Positions 10,601 to 21,881 of a stretch of DNA of 64,000 nucleotides are shown in pieces. The position numbers were made by a program, and so were the translations under genes. The first letter of the stretch is position 1, and each line of letters begins with the position of its first letter. The notes under the pieces are model-generated. The model was not told the origin of the DNA and made no database searches. It saw only the letters and a program-made list of their open reading frames with translations. The stretch comes from Euphorbia lathyris (Eukaryota; Streptophyta; Magnoliopsida; Malpighiales; Euphorbiaceae), in contig NC_088911.1 of the NCBI RefSeq assembly GCF_963576675.1, positions 80,939,256-81,003,255 of the forward strand. The letters run 5' to 3'.

Positions 10601-12684
10601 AAGAAGAAGGGCAACAATATCCAGTGTACTACGTGAGCAAAGTCCTGAAGGATGCAGAACTCCGGTATTCGAAGTTGGACAAAATGGCCCTCGCAGTGAT
10701 AACCACGGCGGCTAGATTGAAACCATACTTTCAGGCGCATACCATCATTGTGAGAACTGGCATCCCAATGCGAAAGGTATTACAGAAACCTGACTCATCC
10801 GGCCGGTTGATGGAATGGTCAATTCGCCTGGGAGAATTCGATATTCGCTATGAAGGGAGACCAGCGCTAAAGAGCCAAGTACTCGCCGATTTCGTGAACG
10901 AATTCACTTGGGATGACGATGAATGTCCGAAGGCACAAAAAGAAGAGTGGAGCATGTACACAGATGGGGCATTATCTACAGATGGAGCTGGGCTGGGAGT
11001 CGTCATCAAGGGCCCGGAGGTTATTCGCCTGTGCTATGCAGCAAAATTAACTTTCAAAACTACCAATAATGCCGCAGAGTATGAAGCAATGATATGCGGA
11101 TTGAAGTTGCTCAATGAACTCACCCCAGAAAGAGTGGTAATCTACAACGATTCCAAACTCATGATAAACCAGATCACAAAAAATTATCTGGTGAAACAGG
11201 AGGAGCTAGTAAAATACCATCAGGTAGTCGGCAGATTGACACAAGAGTTAACGCACAAGGGAGTCGTTTGGGAGATGGTGCATGTTCCGCGAGGCCAAAA
11301 TGCAAAGGCTGATGAATTGGCAAAAGCAGCGGCAAGTAGAGAACCATGGAGTCAAAAGGCATGCAATTTGGAAATAAAATCAGCACCAGCATTCGAGGTC
11401 GATCAGATTATGGTCATCGAAGAACTGGAAGACGATGAAGATTGGTGGATGCCCATTCGCCAATATCTGGAGCAGGGAGATTTACCGGTTGATAAGAGCT
11501 TAGCCAGAAAGCTAATTGGGCAGTCAGCTCGATACTCAATTCGGGATGGAACTTTGTATCGGAAATCGGACACATGTCCATGGTTGAAATGCATTAGTCG
11601 CAACGAAGGAGACTACGTGCTGCGAGAATTACATGAAGGAATTTGTGGCGCGCACGAAGCTTCGGCGGCGTTGGCAAGAAAGGTCAAACTGATGGGATAC
11701 TACTGGCCCAAGGTGGTGGAAGATTCCCAGAAGATGGTTGCGGAATGTCACAATTGTCAAATACATGCGAATGAAAAGCATGTTCCCGAAGCCGAACAAA
11801 TCGCTATAATGACGGCGTGGCCATTCGCAACATGGGGAATCGATATAGTGGGTCCATTCCCAGAAACGACAAAGAAAAGGAAGTACTTGATAGTCGCAGT
11901 TGACCACTTCAGTAAATGGGTAGAAGCGGAGGCAGTAACCGCACAAACACCTGAGCGAATGATCGAGTTCTTACGAGAGAACATTATCATGCGATTTGGA
12001 ATCCCGCAAAAGCTTATAACCGACAATGGCACCCAGTTTAACTGTGCCAAGTTCAAAGCATACTGCGAAAGCATGGGGATCAAAAATCATTTTTCTTCCG
12101 TAAACCATCCCCAATCAAATGGTATGACGGAGGTTACCAACTGGGCCATGATTCAAGGCATCAAGAAGCGGCTAGGAGATAAAAAAACAGGTTGGGCGGA
12201 TGAGATACCCCATATGTTGTGGGCATACAGAACCTCTATAAAGGCAGCAACAGGCGAAACACCTTTCTCGCTAGTTTATGGAGCCGGAGCAGTCCTACCT
12301 GTTGAAATCAAGTCGTCCACAGATCGGATAATTTATTATTGCGACACACAAAATCCTATCAACATTAGAGATGCTTTGGATTCTGTGGAGGAACGAAGAG
12401 AAAAAGCTTACATGCGAATGGCAGTATACCGCAATAGAATCAAGAAATATCATGACAGAAGAGTGCAAAAAGTAATAATCAACGAGAACGACTTGGTCTT
12501 GAAAAAAGCGGATAAAATACAATCCAGAGATGGCAAATGCAAGCTGGGCATCAACTGGATCGGACCATACAAAGTATCCAAGAAGCTGGGACCAGCCACT
12601 TTTGAAATAGAAGAAATGAGCGGAAAGAAGCTCCCACGCACCTGGAATCTAGAGAATCTACGCCTATATAAAAAGGCCGAGTAG
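7642..12684 (+). pseudogene. Ty3/Gypsy Tat-type gag-pol, copy A (two stops)
   Basis: A 1,680-codon gag-pol reading frame broken by TAG at 9166-9168 (codon 509, CAG in copy B) and TAA at 10555-10557 (codon 972, TAC in copy B). Domains in order: Gag at about 95-260; a C-x2-H-x4-H-x4-C knuckle at 343-356; aspartic protease with NTG at 466-468 where DTG is expected; reverse transcriptase at about 700-880 with FTDVKSSYHQI (D763) and YVDD (825-828); a Ty3-type RNase H at about 972-1095 that looks catalytically degraded; a second, archaeal-like RNase H at about 1105-1230 with D1108, E1146, D1170 and D1224 present; integrase with an HHCC zinc site and D1401-D1461-E1497 (35-residue D-E spacing). Dual RNase H marks the Tat lineage. 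The frame also runs upstream to 7606, but that part is foreign LTR sequence, so the native Gag start may be missing. Confidence 0.9.
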
Positions 12685-13336
12685 TTCGAGGAAATGACGA
12701 GTACTCTTTTTCCTTTTATGAGTTTTTCCCATTGGGTTTTCTGATAAAAGGTTTTAATGAGGCTTTGATCCCACACAGTTGGTGTACCTATGTAATAAAC
12801 CTTTTCTCTTTATTAATAAAGGTATTCGATTATTACATTTATTCAATATGTTACGCCCGAATGCAGATTGTTCTTAAAAACACATAAATGTGTTGCCTAT
12901 TAAAGAAAGGCGGATGCATGGTTACGCATCACTCGCAAAACCATTAGGGTTAAACTCAAAAAACACATAAATGTGTTGCCTATTAAAGAAAGGCGGATGC
13001 ATGATTACGCATCACTCGCAAAACCCTTAGGGTTAAACTCAGAAAACACATAAATGTGTTGCCTATTAAAGAAAGGCGGATGCATGATTACGCATCACTC
13101 GCAAAACCTTATGATTAACCTTATGATTATATTATTTTCGAAAGAAAAATAATAGAGTAAGGCATAAAATTAAGCGAATAAACGAGTACTCAAAAATTGC
13201 AAAAAGGGTTTGGCCACCCTAGCGAAAGCAAAAATTACTATGAAGAATTACAAGTATGAAGTCGGCAAAAGGCAAGGATCATACATGAAAATAAAGTGAC
13301 AATAATCGCACGTATAGGAAAAGCGGCAAGTTATCA
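12685..13336 (+). mobile_element. Tat post-pol non-coding region, copy A
   Basis: Sequence after the pol stop, identical in layout in copy B. It contains AATAAA-type signals near 12815-12822 and three 83-bp tandem repeats. It ends abruptly at the junction with hAT sequence (ATGATTAATTT at 13337). I see no polypurine tract or native LTR. Confidence 0.6.
12877..13108. repeat. Three 83-bp tandem repeats after pol, copy A
   Basis: Repeats start at about 12877, 12960 and 13043, with exact 83-bp spacing of CACATAAATGTG. Each holds two small inverted repeats: ACACAT-AA-ATGTGT and GATGC...GCATC. Confidence 0.85.
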
Positions 13337-14524
13337 ATGATTAATTTATTATTTTATGGCTCTCAAAACAATTTGAATACAATCTTTTAATTTGCTATTA
13401 TTTAATAAGCACTCAACCTATAAATAATATAATAGCGGAGGTGAAATTTATAAATTATAACTTGGGAAGTATTAAATCAGAGAGAAAAAAACTGCACAAA
13501 GAGAAAAAGAGAAAAATAGTGGAAAGAGTATATCCCACATCGAAAAGAATAGACTTGAGCAAACCTATATGTGAGTATAAAAGCAAATGAGAGGATTGGG
13601 AAAGCAGGGGGACCACTTTGGTGAGCTCCAATGGAATTATTCTTTTGCCCTTTATTAAAGAATACCATGAGTTTTGTCTTTTATTTAAAATTTGAAATTA
13701 TTTTTTTAAAAAAAAATGTTACAGACCCGGGGTCACACCGGTTTCCGGTCGAACCGCCGGATTCCGGTTCAACCTCGGGTCACTCCGGTTTGTTGAACAT
13801 TCAACAAACCGGAGAGGCTCGGACCGGTTGCCTAACTGGTTCTCGATTCAACCGGTCGAACCGGCCGGTCCGGTCCGAGTCTGATAACATTGGTTGTGAA
13901 GAGTAGACAATGGTGAAAAGAGAAGCTTTCTCTCTCTCTCTTTCTCTCCCTTCTCCCTTCTGCGATGCCCCCCTTCTTAAATTCTAGCAACTTCCCTTCC
14001 TTATGTACACATTTCCCTCACTTAATTAATTCTAGGACCTTCTATATCTTCCTCCCATTATTTAAATTAGAGTTAGAAAATTATTATTAGGTTTTACTAG
14101 ACATGAAATTTATATTCTTTTATAAAATATATTATTTGATTAAATAAAAATGGTAATCTGTTAAAAAAAATGAAATAATAATGGTAGTAACTTGTAATAT
14201 GAAATTATCATTAGTATATGGTAGTATAAGAAAACAAATTAAATGTATCATTAATAATATCGGATTATAAAATTTGAAAGGGTATATTTTTCTTTCATTA
14301 AAAGGAATTTCCAAAATTCTAATTTAACCTCCAATTCTTGTAATTCGTGTAATTAAACCTCATTTATTACATTTTTATACCTATTTGTTACTTATTATTT
14401 CGATTAAAAGATTAGTCTGACACTGTTATCTCGGGTCTAATCGAATTAAATGATGTTTTCGAAATGTTATTTCGAAAAATAATTCAAATTGATATGCAAT
14501 TTTCTTTGATTTTAATCATATACT
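13337..14524. repeat. 1.19-kb duplicate of hAT plus LTR sequence, copy A
   Basis: A direct repeat of 6437-7624 at a constant 6,900-bp offset, with roughly a dozen substitutions. It includes the right 556 bp of the hAT-like element (ending at 13892) and LTR sequence beyond it. With its partner it brackets the Tat gag-pol, but it has no TG/CA ends and no primer site, so it is not a true LTR. Confidence 0.85.
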
Positions 14525-14692
14525 CAAATCCCATCATACCCGTAAATCATTCATCATCTTTCAAAATATGGTTTCACCGAAAGCAAAAAAAAAACATGAT
14601 ATGTTTAGTTTAACGTATGTATCCATCAGAAAGTACATCCCCTTTATCATTTTTCCAATCATATCAATATTCGAGATGTCTCTTTAACCTTG

Positions 14693-14787
14693 CCTAATCC
14701 CGTATTGGTCTTGCCCAACACTTCGCTGCCAATACCGGATTAGGTCTTTCAACTGTGTACACAGGCCATGTCCCTCACTGAACATGG
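14693..14787. repeat. Structured module 1, insertion A
   Basis: CCTAATCCCGTATTGG (14693-14708) pairs with CCAATACCGGATTAGG (14729-14744), 15 of 16 positions, 20-nt loop. Then comes the palindrome CTGTGTACACAG (14753-14764), then CCATGTCC/GAACATGG (14766-14773, 14780-14787) closing a CTCACT loop. Confidence 0.65.
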
Positions 14788-15110
14788 TCTTCAAATATCA
14801 AAGCCACCCGTCCCGGACTACTCCCGATGGATACTAAACATTTTTCTATTAAAATACCAATTAGATCAAAATTCACCAAATTTCCAACCAAACTTCGATT
14901 TATAAAAACTTTTCCATCAGAATAGCAATTTACTCAAAATTCCATAAAAACCATCAAAATTAAACATATTTGAAACATACTGATGATTGTATAAACACCA
15001 TACTAAAATCAAGGTTCAAATCAAATTTCAATATTGTATCCATCATCGAGTATCCCCTCATATATCGATTCATAACACATAAGCATATTCGAGACATCTC
15101 TTTAACATTG

Positions 15111-15205
15111 CCTAATCCCGTATTGGTCTTACCCAACACTTCGTTGCCAATACCCGACTAGGTCTTTAGACTGTGTACACAGGCCATATTTCTCACTAAA
15201 TATGG
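15111..15205. repeat. Structured module 2, insertion A
   Basis: Diverged repeat of module 1 about 418 bp downstream. The first stem keeps 13 of 16 pairs (15111-15126 with 15147-15162). The same CTGTGTACACAG palindrome is at 15171-15182. The last stem is a perfect CCATATTT/AAATATGG around the same CTCACT loop. Confidence 0.65.
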
Positions 15206-17007
15206 TCTTTAAATAACAAACCCACCAGTCCGGACTACTTCTGATGGATACTAAAATACTTTCTTCCCATAACACATATTTCAAGTAGGAATATATATAT
15301 ATTCCTTTCTCATAAATTAATCTCATAAAATTTTCCAACATGAATCACAATATATGCTATTATTACAATATCAAATATATATTTTCCAACATGAATCACA
15401 TATTTCTGTTTATGCATGTCAACAATCAACCCTTATAAAGAAAACTAGTTTCACACACCAACATTTCGACTTGCAAATCATGTCCCAATCACATCCACAC
15501 AACCAAATTTCAGGGAACTTCTTTACTTACAGTTCTCAGAGGTATCAAAAGTCATCCAAAGTCCAACTCAAGGAAGTACCAACTACCCACTCAATGTATC
15601 ATGGAGCAACAAAATCTTAAGTTAATTTTTGTTTTCATAATAGTTGTTTTTGACATGGTATATATATTAACCATAGCTTTGATCAATCTCAAAATAATAA
15701 ACTTTTAACTCATTCTAGATCCTAAGTTCTAAAACCACTTAATTCCCTCTTTTTGGGCCTATGAAGCACAAAGACTTTCAAACGAACACCTAATATACCT
15801 TAATTATGATTATTAAAGCATGACCAAACCAAGTCTAAGTGAGAACTTTACCACACTAAACGTTTGCAAAATATATACCGCCATTTAATTCCATCATTTC
15901 ACCTATAAAACACTCACTTTGATTGTAATTACTATAAACTACAAACAAAACCCAAAAATGTCTTGACCATAAACACTGAAAGTATTATATAAATTAAAAT
16001 TCTAATAAATATATCTTAAAAGTCTCAAGATTCATTAATTAAATCTAAACCACTCTTCAATTTCATTACTTCGAATCCATGGTTTTATATATTATCTCAA
16101 AGTAAACAAAAAAATTAATTTCAAGTACCTTGCTTGACTCCACATTGAGGCCTATAAAAATTTAGTAACTCAGACCTTAATCAGACCAACTCAAAGGAAT
16201 AACTCCACTCATAAGGCCTATAAACCTATAAGTATTCAATTTTTATTTATATATATTAAACTTATAAATACTCCAAATATACTTCCACTTAGCTCACCAA
16301 CCCATATAATAAAGATCTTCATAATGTTTTGAATGTGATATCCAAGTACAACTTTGATAAACAAACTCAGAAGTTAGAATATCCATATTAAAAACCTTTA
16401 AAATTTATGACTACTAAAGACCTTACAATAACTAAAACTTTGATTTGGTAACTTAAAAATAACATTACCCATACAAACACCTAAAATCCTCTATAGTTCA
16501 AGACATCATACCAAACAATCCATACAAATAGCAGATAGATCGAAGGTTCCATTTTTTTTTTAAAGAAAAATGTTGAAATTCATTATTAAGTGAAATCGTA
16601 GACACAAGAAAGAAAATTTTAGTCCTCACATTCTTCAAAAGCTGAAATCACAGTTCAATTAGATCATAGACCACATTTCCTCACATGACTAATGAAACCT
16701 TAGAATCAGTTCTCACTATCAAAATATTTGTATGGTTCCAATTGATCAACTTAAATTGAATTAAGTGCTACTTCTAATTGAAAACTAATTATTACAAGTA
16801 CCATAAATTGTGAGCATAATCTTATAATTGAAGGTAGGCAACAAATCCAGAAAAATGTATAATCATGTATAATCAACTATCTCATATGCTAATTCTAATT
16901 CTTTTTGAAAAATATTAGCTAAATATTGTCGTTATTAACGAATACAACACAATAAATAGATATTTTCCCATCACTATATATCTTTATATTAGATCCGAAG
17001 AAATTAA

Positions 17008-17025
17008 CCTAGGGCTCTGATACCA
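17008..17025 (-). other. Primer-binding site (initiator tRNA-Met type), insertion A
   Basis: TGGTATCAGAGCCCTAGG on the minus strand starts 3 nt from the LTR end. TGGTATCAGAGCC is complementary to the 3' end of plant initiator tRNA-Met. It fixes the orientation of the outer element as minus. Confidence 0.75.
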
Positions 17026-17028
17026 AAA

Positions 17029-19004
17029 TGTCACACCCGACCCTAAACGGCATCGGGTGTGAAGGAAAGATAACACAATGATCTATGAATTTGACTCATA
17101 AATTTTGACTTAGATAAAAAATTTATTTAACTATTTGGCTTGGACTTGATCATTTTATCAAGCTTCCTACGTATCCCGAACGTTTTTTTTTAACCTTTCA
17201 ACCGGGAATCAAAGCCACGTAGTTCTACCTATTTTAAATTATCTAGATATAGTTGGATTTTATAAGCACAAATTAAATACTTTAAATTAATATAATTAAC
17301 AAACTAAAAAAAATAGTTATTAGTTTATTTATAGACTAGACCACAATCAATAATTACTTGTTCGAGCACTTTTACTTAACAATTATTGTAGAACTATCGC
17401 ATCATCGCTAACATAAATTAAACGCACACACTAACCCATATTCAGTCAGTCATCTTTAAATTAATTTTATGTAAACATCATCCTTATTCGTATTTTTATA
17501 ATGCACACACTACCAAACAAGATCATACCATTAAGATATGATGCTACGCGTGTACACATGTGGTTTCGTTCAACTCAGTAGAAATAACAACCGTTGATTT
17601 GATATTAGTTATGATCATAAAATAGTGAATAGCTTAGCTACCTTTTCCCCAAAATCTGAACCATTAACAATTCTATCACTGGCATTTCCTATCAAAAGAA
17701 TCATTCCAAACAACTTAATCAAAGTCTAACCCGACTCTGATTACTGAACAAATCACTCAAAACCAACTCAATAACGAAACAACTCTTTTTATTACGGAAT
17801 CAAGAAAATGTCCCTAATCTGCAAAAAGCCCAGAAAATCAGCATAGGAGGCCATCTTCCTCATTCCTATTTTAATACGAACCCCGGGTGGACAACCCCAA
17901 AAACCAGTGCTCTCAGTTCGAAGAACTCAGACAATCACAACATATATAGGCAACTTGAAGTAAAAATTTCAGAACAAGAGAAATCATGAACAAAAACCCA
18001 TAACGAAAAGATTTTACATTTGAAAATCTTATTGCATGTATAAAATCCAACCATTAAGAGTCTGTGGAAAACCAACAGTAACCACATACACACGAAAGAA
18101 TTCAGACCTCCGCTAAACACTCCTAGAAGCAGAGATCAAAATCAGTTATTCCGTTTCCCAGAATTGAAAGTCGAAAAACCTACCAGGAAGTGTCCCAATT
18201 TGACGGAACCAAGCAGAATTTCAGAAAATCCGTTCGATAATGGTGAAAAGAATGACAGTTTGAATCGCCGGTGACTGTATAGTGAGGAAGAAAAAGATGA
18301 AAGGGGTTGTGAAGAGTAGACAATGGTGAAAAGAGAAGCTTTCTCTCTCTCTCTTTCTCTCCCTTCTCCCTTCTGCGATCCCCCCTTCTTAAATTCTAGC
18401 AACTTCCCTTCCTTATGTACACATTTCCCTCACTTAATTAATTCTAGGACCTTCTATATCTTCCTCCCATTATTTAAATTAGAGTTAGAAAATTATTATT
18501 AGGTTTTACTAGACATGAAATTTATATTCTTTTATAAAATATATTATTTGATTAAATAAAAATGGTAATCTGTTAAAAAAAAATGAAATAATAATGGTAG
18601 TAACTTGTAATATGAAATTATCATTAGTATATGGTAGTATAAGAAAACAAATTAAATGTATCATTAATAATATCGGATTATAAAATTTGAAAGGGTATAT
18701 TTTTCTTTAATTAAAAGGAATTTCCAAAATTCTAATTTAACCTCCAATTCTTGTAATTCGTGTAATTAAACCTCATTTATTACATTTTTATACCTATTTG
18801 TTACTTATTATTTCGATTAAAAGATTAGTCTGACACTGTTATCTCGGGTCTAATCGAATTAAATGATGTTTTCGAAATGTTATTTCGAAAAATAATTCAA
18901 ATTGATATGTAATTTTCTTTGATTTTAATCATATACTTAAAATACTATCTATTGAAATCAATTTTCATAAAATAATAATAATAAAACTAGACACTGACGT
19001 GACA
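17029..19004 (-). repeat. Full 5' LTR of outer element, insertion A
   Basis: 1,976 bp with TGTCAC...GTGACA ends. It has no hAT insertion, so it supplies the empty site for that element. It differs from the middle LTR by scattered substitutions, so the insertion is not brand new. The minus-strand ORFs at 17935-18120 and 18142-18402 lie in LTR sequence and match no family I know. Confidence 0.8.
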
Positions 19005-19009
19005 AATAA
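19005..19009. repeat. Right target duplication AATAA of insertion A
   Basis: Follows GTGACA directly and matches 4414-4418. Confidence 0.85.
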
Positions 19010-19399
19010 ATTGGGTCGATTTGAGAAATAATTCATCAAACTGTCTTCTCGCTCATGAATCTTGTTATCTACACTTCATATGTGTGTTATTTTATCAGTA
19101 ACAAATCACAAACATTCATTGGAATGTGAAAAAAAAAACATACTGTCTTTTTTGTACGGATTAGATAAAAAAAATTCTAAAAATCCACCGAATTTATAAA
19201 TATTAATCTCAAATTCTATTATTAAATTATAAAAAATATGAAATCCTTTTTTTAGACGAATTATTATGCAATTGGTGCAGAATAATGAATAAAAATATCT
19301 GTATTTTATAATAGTGTCTGAAATTGACCCAATTTATCAACGTTAGGGGTAAAATTGCTCCTAGCCCAAAACGTTAGGGATATTTTTGCACCTTAACCC
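19010..19399. mobile_element. Mutator-like MITE, right part, unit 1
   Basis: Continuation of the MITE cut at 4413, ending ...CACCTTAACCC before AAAAAAGAA. It lacks about 29 bp (CACCATTTTAGACGTTAGGG type) present in the right arm of the unit 2 MITE; the copy at 48855-49245 lacks the same bases. Confidence 0.7.
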
Positions 19400-20313
19400 A
19401 AAAAAGAATTATCATTTTTCTAAGAGCATGCCATATCATCAAAATCCCATCAAATCCAATTACCTTTTTTTTTCTTACGATTAAACTCTTCCAATTCATA
19501 CCTTTTGTCATATAATATCACTATCAATTTTTACATTTAAAAAAAAATGTTCTGTTTGTAAGAGCATGCAACATCATCAAAATGGCATCTAAAATTCTCT
19601 TCTAATCTTCTTTCTGTTTCTGTTATTATATGTAATATAGATTTCATGATTTATATAATCTGTACTTATATGTTGTTTGATAGAAATAAAAATTAAGTAC
19701 TGAAAAAATATAAAATTAAATACTGAATTTTAAATACCGAATATAAACAATTAGTTGATAATACAAACACACGTGAATTACCTTAAAAAAATCACATTTA
19801 AATTAAATAAGTGCTTAATTTTTAATTTAAATGATTAGATGAGTTATCAAACAAGGTATTGGCCTAAAATTTCAATTGCGTTTAATAACCCTATGTTCTT
19901 ATCTAATTGATTCAATAACCTGTCCAGTTACATTCAATATCTCCATAATCTCGTCTAATTGCATTGGATAACCCAAAAATTCAACTGTCCGGTGAACTTT
20001 CAAAATTTCCTAATTTGTTGTCTATTTATCACATTCTTTTGATACGTGACGAGCATTTTGAGACATGACGGAGCGTGTCTTCCATTTTCAGCATGCAACA
20101 AATTTTATTAAGAATTATGAGGTTATTAGATACAATACGTGGGATCATTTGTAACTTTTAGAAATTCAGATGTTGCCCCTATACTCCAAAACTTTCCCTC
20201 CACTCTGAACTTTTTATTTGATGAGTCATATCCTCTGCACATAATAATTAAGATACTATATTTGCCATTTTATACAACTTAGCACATGACCTGTGTATGG
20301 TAACCAAATTAGC

Positions 20314-20320
20314 TATAAAT
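20314..20320 (+). promoter_or_regulatory. TATA box of zinc-finger copy 2
   Basis: TATAAAT 83 bp before the ATG, with the same pyrimidine-rich leader as copy 1. The promoter looks intact although the gene is broken. Confidence 0.55.
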
Positions 20321-20396
20321 TACACCCCTCTTCTCTCTTGCCCTCTCTTCAGATTATCAAAAAAAGACACAAATTCAATTTTCAAACCCTGAATCT

Positions 20397-20912
20397 ATGG
20401 CTGGATATGGGTGGAATTCCAACAATCTTCCTACAAGCACGTACGCCGGCGCTCCACAAATCGCCTGTCGAATTTGTAACTAGGTTTTTGTGAGCACTGA
20501 AGCTTTTCTTCATCACATCGAAATTCACATGTCTACGGATCATGATGGTTCTTCTGTTTGTGCCTCCAGAAGGATGCAGCAGCCACCACGGTCTCTTAAT
20601 GCTTCCGGTGGTGGCTTGAGCGGTCTCTCCTGTCAAAGAAACAACTTCAGTTTTCCCATTCCAAATGTTTACAGTACTATGTTTAATCCGAATCCTAATC
20701 AGTTTATTCATCCCCGGGCAGCCCCAGACATGTACTCTCCTTTTCCAACTGTGAGGAACAACTACGGGTTTGGGTCACAAAGTTTCCCTATCGGTTTTCA
20801 GGCTCCGAGGAAATTCACCCAGCCATTTCTTCAGCAGCTGGAGAAACCCTTGATCCCTATTTCTGATTCTGATTCTGAGTTTGAAGTGCTAGACTTGAAC
20901 TTGAAGCTGTAG
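20397..20912 (+). pseudogene. C2H2-EAR zinc-finger gene copy 2, stop in the finger
   Basis: Same 516-bp length and frame as the open copies, but codon 29 is TAG (20481-20483) instead of CAG. The stop falls two residues after the second zinc-binding Cys, so any product would be a 28-residue stub. Restart at the Met equivalent to residue 45 would lose the finger but keep the EAR tail. It shares the Cys variants SVCAS and GLSC with copy 5, and differs from all other copies in having PIGFQ for PIPFQ. The 5' and 3' flanks are intact. Confidence 0.85.
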
Positions 20913-20947
20913 AGCAGAATAAAGATTAGGGTTTTGTTCAGGACAAT

Positions 20948-20977
20948 ACCTAACCCTAGCTATGGCTATGGTTAGGT
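20948..20977 (+). other. 3'UTR hairpin, copy 2
   Basis: Same hairpin sequence as copy 1 (1540-1569). Confidence 0.5.
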
Positions 20978-21171
20978 TCGATGTATTTTTATTTCAATGA
21001 AACAATAAATATTATAATCAGAAAAAGAAAATATATGTAAGACTTTTTTAAAACATTGCTTTTTTTTCCTTTCTGAGTTCACAGTTTTTTATGCTATGAA
21101 TTCAATCTATTTTGTCTCCTTTAATTACCAATTTTTGTCATTTGATTATCAAATTAAATCTTTTTTTTTTC

Positions 21172-21622
21172 AAAAATCTACCTAGTGAAGTAATTTAATT
21201 TATTGACATAAAGGCTAAATTTCACTTTAATATTTTATGAAAAGTATATAAATTTTATAAATTTACTCCTAACCTTTTCAAGTAAAATCAATTATAATCA
21301 TTTTTTTTTCTTTTTATTCAAAAAGCTACCTAGTGAAGTAATTTAATTTATTGACATAATGGCTAAATTCCTCTCTAATATTTTCTGAAAAGTACATATT
21401 TGACTCTAACATATGAAATTGTATAAATTTATTAGTAACCTTTTCAAGCAAAATCAATTTTAATTTTTTTTTTCTTTCAAAAATCTACCTAGTGAAGTAA
21501 TTTAATTTATTGGGATAAAAGCGAAATTTGTTACGCGCATTTTCAGAAAAATATAGATTCGACTCTAACATATGAAATGGTATATATTTACTCCTAACTA
21601 TTTTAAGCAAAATCAATGTTAC
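21172..21622. repeat. Three tandem repeats of about 150 bp, unit 2
   Basis: Counterpart of 1764-2214, with small indels in the T-runs. Confidence 0.8.
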
Positions 21623-21767
21623 TTGTCCAGGGGCAGAACTCCATAGGGGGATAGTCCTTGAAATTTGTTTCAAAATAATTTTCAAGCCCACTTTGTCAAA
21701 GAGTGAAAGACATGAAGAGGGGTTGTTGTAGATGTGATAATTATTGAATTTTTTTTACTGTATTCCA

Positions 21768-21881
21768 GGAGTAATACACCAATCAGTCAAAATAATTGTA
21801 CATACCACTTCATGGGAGATGATTTGTGTAAGGAAAAAAATGTACATGTGACATTAATTGATTTGTTAGGTGTATTACTCC
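21768..21881. repeat. 114-bp inverted repeat, unit 2
   Basis: GGAGTAATACACC inverted 101 bp downstream, as at 2361-2474. Confidence 0.5.

Larger units (their letters stand above)
14525..17028 (-). mobile_element. Non-coding internal region of outer LTR element, insertion A
   Basis: About 2.5 kb between the composite LTR and the primer site next to the full LTR. Only short chance ORFs (14970-15161, 15354-15620), no domain. Two repeated structured modules lie at the left end (14673-14850 and 15090-15262). The rest is AT-rich. Copy A lacks 44 bp near 16493 that copy B has. Confidence 0.6.
4419..19004 (-). mobile_element. Composite LTR-retrotransposon insertion A
   Basis: A 14,586-bp insertion with TGTCAC...GTGACA ends and a 5-bp target duplication. 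The outer element reads on the minus strand, because both primer sites (17008-17025 and 4721-4738) are complementary to initiator tRNA-Met in that sense. Order on the minus strand: full LTR (19004-17029), primer site, 2.5 kb without coding potential, then a composite middle LTR holding hAT and Tat sequence, a second primer site, 254 bp of internal sequence, and the last 69 bp of a third LTR. No gag or pol belongs to the outer element itself. It is non-autonomous, or has lost its genes. Confidence 0.75.
2..19399 (+). repeat. Array unit 1 (interrupted by insertion A)
   Basis: First unit of the array. Without the 14,586-bp insertion and its extra 5-bp target copy it is about 4.8 kb. It is shorter than the other units because of two deletions: about 190 bp at 2799-2801 and about 64 bp near 4153-4156. 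Both have short microhomologies (ATGT and ATT) at the junction. The stretches 10-900, 2475-3230 and 3458-4261 are AT-rich with no gene that I can recognise. Base 1 is the last base of the preceding unit's MITE, and 2-10 is that MITE's right target duplication (AAAAAAGAA). Confidence 0.9.

Noticed and set aside
15354..15620. 88-codon ORF in the outer element's internal region
   Set aside because: No domain or biased codon use, and it sits among stems and AT-rich sequence; it is kept only because the two copies are near-identical.
17008..17025. tRNA-Met-like sequence as a tRNA gene
   Set aside because: Only the 3'-end complement is present beside an LTR, which is a primer-binding site.
17935..18402. 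Minus-strand ORFs of 61 and 86 codons in the LTR as a host or element gene
   Set aside because: They lie wholly in LTR sequence, show only low-complexity or hydrophobic residues, and recur merely because the LTR recurs.
20293..20493. 66-codon plus-strand ORF starting in the promoter of copies 2-5
   Set aside because: It begins upstream of the TATA box and reads the zinc-finger gene in the wrong frame.
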